Shown here: one piece after another, positions 31,202 through 33,879 of the stretch
Position numbering within the stretch: the first letter of the stretch is position 1
Layout of the letters: each line of letters begins with the position of its first letter
Assembly (NCBI GenBank): GCA_937884975.1
Contig: CAKZZS010000086.1
Location: 1 to 33,879 of the forward strand
Origin: an uncultured Clostridia bacterium
GTDB lineage: Bacteria; Bacillota; Clostridia; Oscillospirales; Acutalibacteraceae
Reading direction: 5' to 3'
Length of the DNA stretch: 33,879 nt
The notes under the pieces: model-generated
Told to the model about the DNA's origin: nothing
Database searches by the model: none
The model's input: the letters and a program-made list of their open reading frames with translations, nothing else
Translations under genes and position numbers: made by a program

Positions 31202-32302
31202 ATGAGTTTTACTGCTAAAGATGTTAAAGAACTTCGTGAAAAGACCGGCGTTGGCATGATGGACTGCAAAAAGGCACTCGAGGCTGCTGACGGCGATATG
31301 GATAAGGCAATTGACTTTTTGAGAGAAAAAGGTCTTGCTACTCAACAGAAAAAGGCTTCAAGAATTGCTGCTGAAGGCGTAGTTCTTACTTATACAAACG
31401 ATTCAAAAGATGTTAATGTTGTTATCGAAGTTAACTCCGAGACTGACTTTGTCGGTAAGAATGAAAAGTTCCAGAGCTTCGTTAAGAAGGTTGCAAAGAC
31501 GGTTGCTGATAAAAATCCTGCATCTGTTGAAGAGCTTCTTTCAGTTAATCTTGACGGAAGCGACAGAAGCGTTCAGGAAAACCTTCAGGATATGGTTCTT
31601 GCTATCGGTGAAAACCTTCAGATTCGCCGTTTTGAAAGGGTAGAGGGTCTCGCTGCATCTTATATCCACGCAGGCGGCGCAGTAGGCGTTCTTGTTCCTA
31701 TTGATACAAATGCGGCTGATATTGACGAAGTACTTGTTATGGGTAAGAATATTGCAATGCAGGTTGCTGCTATGACTCCCGAATATCTTTCAAAGGACGA
31801 TATTTCAGCAGACGAGCTTGCAAAGATGAAGAGCATTGCTGTTGAAAGCGCTCTTAATACTCCCCAGACACTTCCCGTTCCGATTCTTAAAGGACTTCTT
31901 GAAAAAGCTTGCAGCGAAAAGCGCTTCAGCGATGAAGATATCGCTATCTATGAGGAAAAGAAGAGTAATATGAAATTCCTTTTCAATTTCCTTTCGGAGG
32001 ACGCTCCTGCAGTACTTTCGGAAATTGCAAATGAGGACAGAGACGAAATTACTGCAAATAAGATTTTTGTCGGCATGATAGAGGGCCGCGTTGCTAAACA
32101 GCTTAAGGAAATGTGCCTTCTTTCACAGGACTTTGTACGCGGTGACCTCTTCCAGGGGACTGTTGAAGGTTATGTTAAGGACGTTGCAAAGAAGCTTGGC
32201 GCTGATGTTAAGGTTAAGAGCTTTATCCGTTTTGCAAAGGGCGAAGGTCTCCAGAAGAGAGAGGATAACTTTGCTGCAGAAATCGCAAGTATGGTTAAAT
32301 AA
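31202..32302 (+). CDS. tsf: Elongation factor Ts
   Basis: 366 residues, longer than the usual 280-310. EF-Ts catalyses GDP release from EF-Tu. The N-terminal UBA-like domain contains VKELREKTGVGMMDCKKAL (8-26), and the core has the TDFVGKN motif that inserts into EF-Tu (81-87). After AVESALN (213-219) comes a stretch of about 70 residues (to about 288) with the Glu/Lys-rich helices LLEKACSEKRFSDEDIAIYE before the normal GRVAKQLKEMCLLSQDFV segment resumes. No frameshift or stop is seen, so the extra region looks like a true insertion. The ribosome site AAAGGA lies upstream. Confidence 0.98.
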   Translation: MSFTAKDVKELREKTGVGMMDCKKALEAADGDMDKAIDFLREKGLATQQKKASRIAAEGVVLTYTNDSKDVNVVIEVNSETDFVGKNEKFQSFVKKVAKTVADKNPASVEELLSVNLDGSDRSVQENLQDMVLAIGENLQIRRFERVEGLAASYIHAGGAVGVLVPIDTNAADIDEVLVMGKNIAMQVAAMTPEYLSKDDISADELAKMKSIAVESALNTPQTLPVPILKGLLEKACSEKRFSDEDIAIYEEKKSNMKFLFNFLSEDAPAVLSEIANEDRDEITANKIFVGMIEGRVAKQLKEMCLLSQDFVRGDLFQGTVEGYVKDVAKKLGADVKVKSFIRFAKGEGLQKREDNFAAEIASMVK

Positions 32303-32319
32303 TTATTTTTAAAAACTTT

Positions 32320-32351
32320 ATGCGGCAAGGATTTTCTTGCCGCATTTTTTT
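32320..32351 (+). terminator. Rho-independent terminator after tsf
   Basis: TGCGGCAAG (32321-32329) pairs with CTTGCCGCA (32336-32344), loop GATTTT, and seven T follow. An extra outer A-T pair extends the stem to 10 bp. Confidence 0.95.
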
Positions 32352-32376
32352 GTCTTAAAAATCGGACTGTGATATC

Positions 32377-32405
32377 TTGTAAATAAAGACTATTTGTTAT
32401 ATAAT
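32377..32405 (+). promoter_or_regulatory. Promoter of the amidase-radA genes
   Basis: TTGTAA at 32377-32382, 17 bases, and a perfect TATAAT at 32400-32405, located between the tsf terminator and the amidase start at 32453. GAGGTGG at about 32442-32448 is the ribosome site. Confidence 0.75.
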
Positions 32406-32452
32406 CTAATAAACGCATTTTTATTCTCATATACTTTTTTGAGGTGGTTTAA

Positions 32453-33181
32453 ATGCGTGAAAGAATTGGTATATTTGCTTTTTGCACTTATGCTTTATGT
32501 TTCTTTTCTTTTTTAATTATTATTTGCGGAAGAAATGAAAGAACTGTTACGTCGTCTGCTACGGTTAAAAACAATGAATTGATTATTGTTATTGACGCCG
32601 GACACGGTGGTTCCGACGGAGGTTCCGTTGCTCTTGACGGAACAAATGAAGCAGTGCTGAATCTTGAAATTTCAAAAAAGCTTGACGATATTTTATCCGT
32701 ATTGGGATTTAATACGGTAATGACTCGAAGCGATGAAAACTCGTTAGGGGAGGCGAACTCCTCTATTCGTAATGAAAAGGTAACGGATATTCATAATAGA
32801 ATGGATATTATGAACAGTTTTGAGAATTGCTTTTTTGTAAGCGTTCATCAAAATTATTATCAGGGAAGCTCTTCATGGGGAACGCAGGTTTTTTATTCGG
32901 GAAATAATGAACAAAGTGAGATATTGGCTTTTGATATTCAACAGAGCGTTGTTTCTCTTTTGCAAAATGAGAACAAACGACAAATAAAGAAATCGGGCTC
33001 GTCAATTTATTTACTTGATAAGGCTGTTAAACCGGCAGTGCTTGTTGAATGCGGATTTATTTCAAATGAAAATGATTTAAAAAATTTAAAGGATGAAATT
33101 TATCAAAAAGAATTATCATTTTGTGTAACAAACGGAATTATAGATTATCTGACGGAAAAGGGTGCTTATTATGGCTTCTAA
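32453..33181 (+). CDS. N-acetylmuramoyl-L-alanine amidase (Amidase_3, CwlD-like)
   Basis: 242 residues. The hydrophobic N-terminal segment (5-25) is a signal/anchor sequence. Zinc ligands are H51 in IDAGHGGSDGG, E66 in TNEAVLNLEI and H132 in SVHQNYY; the catalytic Glu is E199 in PAVLVECGFISN. The enzyme cuts the bond between N-acetylmuramic acid and the stem peptide. Compact length, the lack of SPOR/SH3 binding domains and the spore-former context resemble CwlD, which makes muramic-delta-lactam in the spore cortex. This assignment is likely but not certain. The end overlaps radA by 11 bases. Confidence 0.88.
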   Translation: MRERIGIFAFCTYALCFFSFLIIICGRNERTVTSSATVKNNELIIVIDAGHGGSDGGSVALDGTNEAVLNLEISKKLDDILSVLGFNTVMTRSDENSLGEANSSIRNEKVTDIHNRMDIMNSFENCFFVSVHQNYYQGSSSWGTQVFYSGNNEQSEILAFDIQQSVVSLLQNENKRQIKKSGSSIYLLDKAVKPAVLVECGFISNENDLKNLKDEIYQKELSFCVTNGIIDYLTEKGAYYGF

Positions 33182-33879
33182 AATTAAAAGCGTATTTGTA
33201 TGTAACGAGTGCGGATATAAAAGTGCTAAATGGTACGGACAGTGTCCCGGATGCGGTGAATGGAACACTATGGAAGAAACTGTTGAAAATTCATCTACAA
33301 CGGTTAAAAAGACATCAAATACTTTCAATAACAAAAGCAGAGTAGTAAATATAAATGATATTGCTTCCCAAACCGAACATAGATATAAAACGGGTATGAA
33401 GGAGCTTGACAGAGCGCTTGGCGGAGGTATTGTCAAGGGCTCGCTTGTACTTTTGAGCGGTGACCCGGGAATAGGAAAATCTACTTTACTTTTACAGATT
33501 TGCGAATCGCTCGGAAAAGAGCATACGATTCTTTATGTTTCAGGCGAGGAATCCGCCCATCAGATTAAGTTAAGGGCAAACAGGCTCGGCGTTTATTCGG
33601 ACAATCTGTTTGTGCTTTGTGAGACTGACACGGAATATATATGTGAATATATTTCAACAGAAAAACCCGATATAGTAATGATAGACTCAATTCAGACAAT
33701 GGTTATTTCGGAATTAAACTCTGCTCCGGGAAGCATTGTTCAGGTCAGAGAATGCACAAATCTTTATATGAGAACGGCAAAAAGTCTTAATATACCGACT
33801 TTTCTTGTCGGTCACGTCAACAAGGACGGAAATATTGCAGGCCCGAAGGTTCTTGAACATATTGTCGATACTGTTCTTT
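33171..33879 (+). CDS. radA: DNA repair protein RadA, N-terminal part (3' truncated by window)
   Basis: 236 codons are open from ATG 33171 to the window end. The N-terminal C4 zinc finger is C11, C14, C25 and C28 (FVCNECGYKSAKWYGQCPGCGEW, summarized). Walker A is GDPGIGKS (97-104), and Walker B lies in the DIVMIDSIQT stretch. GPKVLEHIVDTVL near the break corresponds to the RadA core before the KNRFG motif, which is outside the window. RadA is a RecA-like helicase promoting branch migration in recombinational repair. AAAAGGGTG upstream within the amidase gene is the ribosome site. It is fused to nothing visible here. Confidence 0.96.
   Translation, partial: MASKIKSVFVCNECGYKSAKWYGQCPGCGEWNTMEETVENSSTTVKKTSNTFNNKSRVVNINDIASQTEHRYKTGMKELDRALGGGIVKGSLVLLSGDPGIGKSTLLLQICESLGKEHTILYVSGEESAHQIKLRANRLGVYSDNLFVLCETDTEYICEYISTEKPDIVMIDSIQTMVISELNSAPGSIVQVRECTNLYMRTAKSLNIPTFLVGHVNKDGNIAGPKVLEHIVDTVL

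Noticed and set aside
1..33879. Mobile elements, prophage genes, CRISPR repeats or toxin-antitoxin pairs
   Set aside because: No transposase, integrase, repeat-spacer pattern or small toxin-like gene pair was visible; all gaps are short and filled by regulatory signals.

Overview
The window looks like core chromosome of a low-GC, Gram-positive, spore-forming Firmicute, most likely class Clostridia (Ruminococcaceae/Oscillospiraceae-like). The signs are strong AGGAGG-type ribosome binding sites, frequent TTG/GTG starts, a DUF5711 protein, a CotF-like coat protein, a CwlD-like amidase, a Rex repressor, a TepA-SpoIIIE/FtsK pair and an energy-coupling ECF module. Species cannot be fixed from the sequence. 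There is no mobile element, phage, CRISPR array or rRNA. Coding density is very high, and no gap without a gene exceeds 300 bases.

Region 1 (1-12287, +): one long run of tightly packed genes with no visible internal terminator. It holds the end of ruvC, then ruvA-ruvB (Holliday junction processing), glmM (peptidoglycan precursor), a SAM methyltransferase, ecfA1-ecfA2-ecfT-truA (vitamin-uptake energizing module plus tRNA pseudouridine synthase), a DUF5711 membrane-anchored protein, a CvpA-family protein, pgsA (phosphatidylglycerol synthesis) and a ClpE-type AAA+ unfoldase with an N-terminal zinc finger. Region 2 (12300-12473): a tRNA-Gly(TCC) with its own promoter and terminator.

Region 3 (12510-20971, +): tmk, a DUF2156 protein, a GNAT acetyltransferase, a DJ-1/PfpI protein, 5-formyl-THF cyclo-ligase, mltG and a U32 peptidase-family protein, closed by a strong terminator. 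A penicillin-binding protein starts directly on the far side of that terminator, and a CotF-like protein follows. A bidirectional terminator at about 20971-21010 separates this strand from the next block. Region 4 (21009-25792, -): an operon acn-icd-rex-trmL-(membrane protein with an Ada-like Cys cluster). It is driven by a near-consensus promoter with a candidate Rex operator just downstream of the predicted start of transcription. This suggests NADH/NAD-controlled, autoregulated synthesis of aconitase and isocitrate dehydrogenase.

Region 5 (25843-30225, +): tepA, an FtsK/SpoIIIE DNA translocase and a membrane-anchored ComEC-like metallo-beta-lactamase-fold protein, ending in a terminator. 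Region 6 (30246-32351, +): rpsB and tsf, with a structured rpsB leader, an rpsB-tsf intergenic hairpin and a terminator. EF-Ts carries an apparent insertion of about 70 residues. Region 7 (32377-33879, +): a CwlD-like N-acetylmuramoyl-L-alanine amidase, overlapping radA, which runs off the window.

Most genes are well-known housekeeping families. I did not find a clearly new multi-gene system. The best leads are regulatory (the Rex operator, the rpsB leader, a ribosome binding site inside a terminator stem) and structural variants of known proteins (the EF-Ts insertion, a PBP with KTA instead of KTG, the Ada-like membrane protein).
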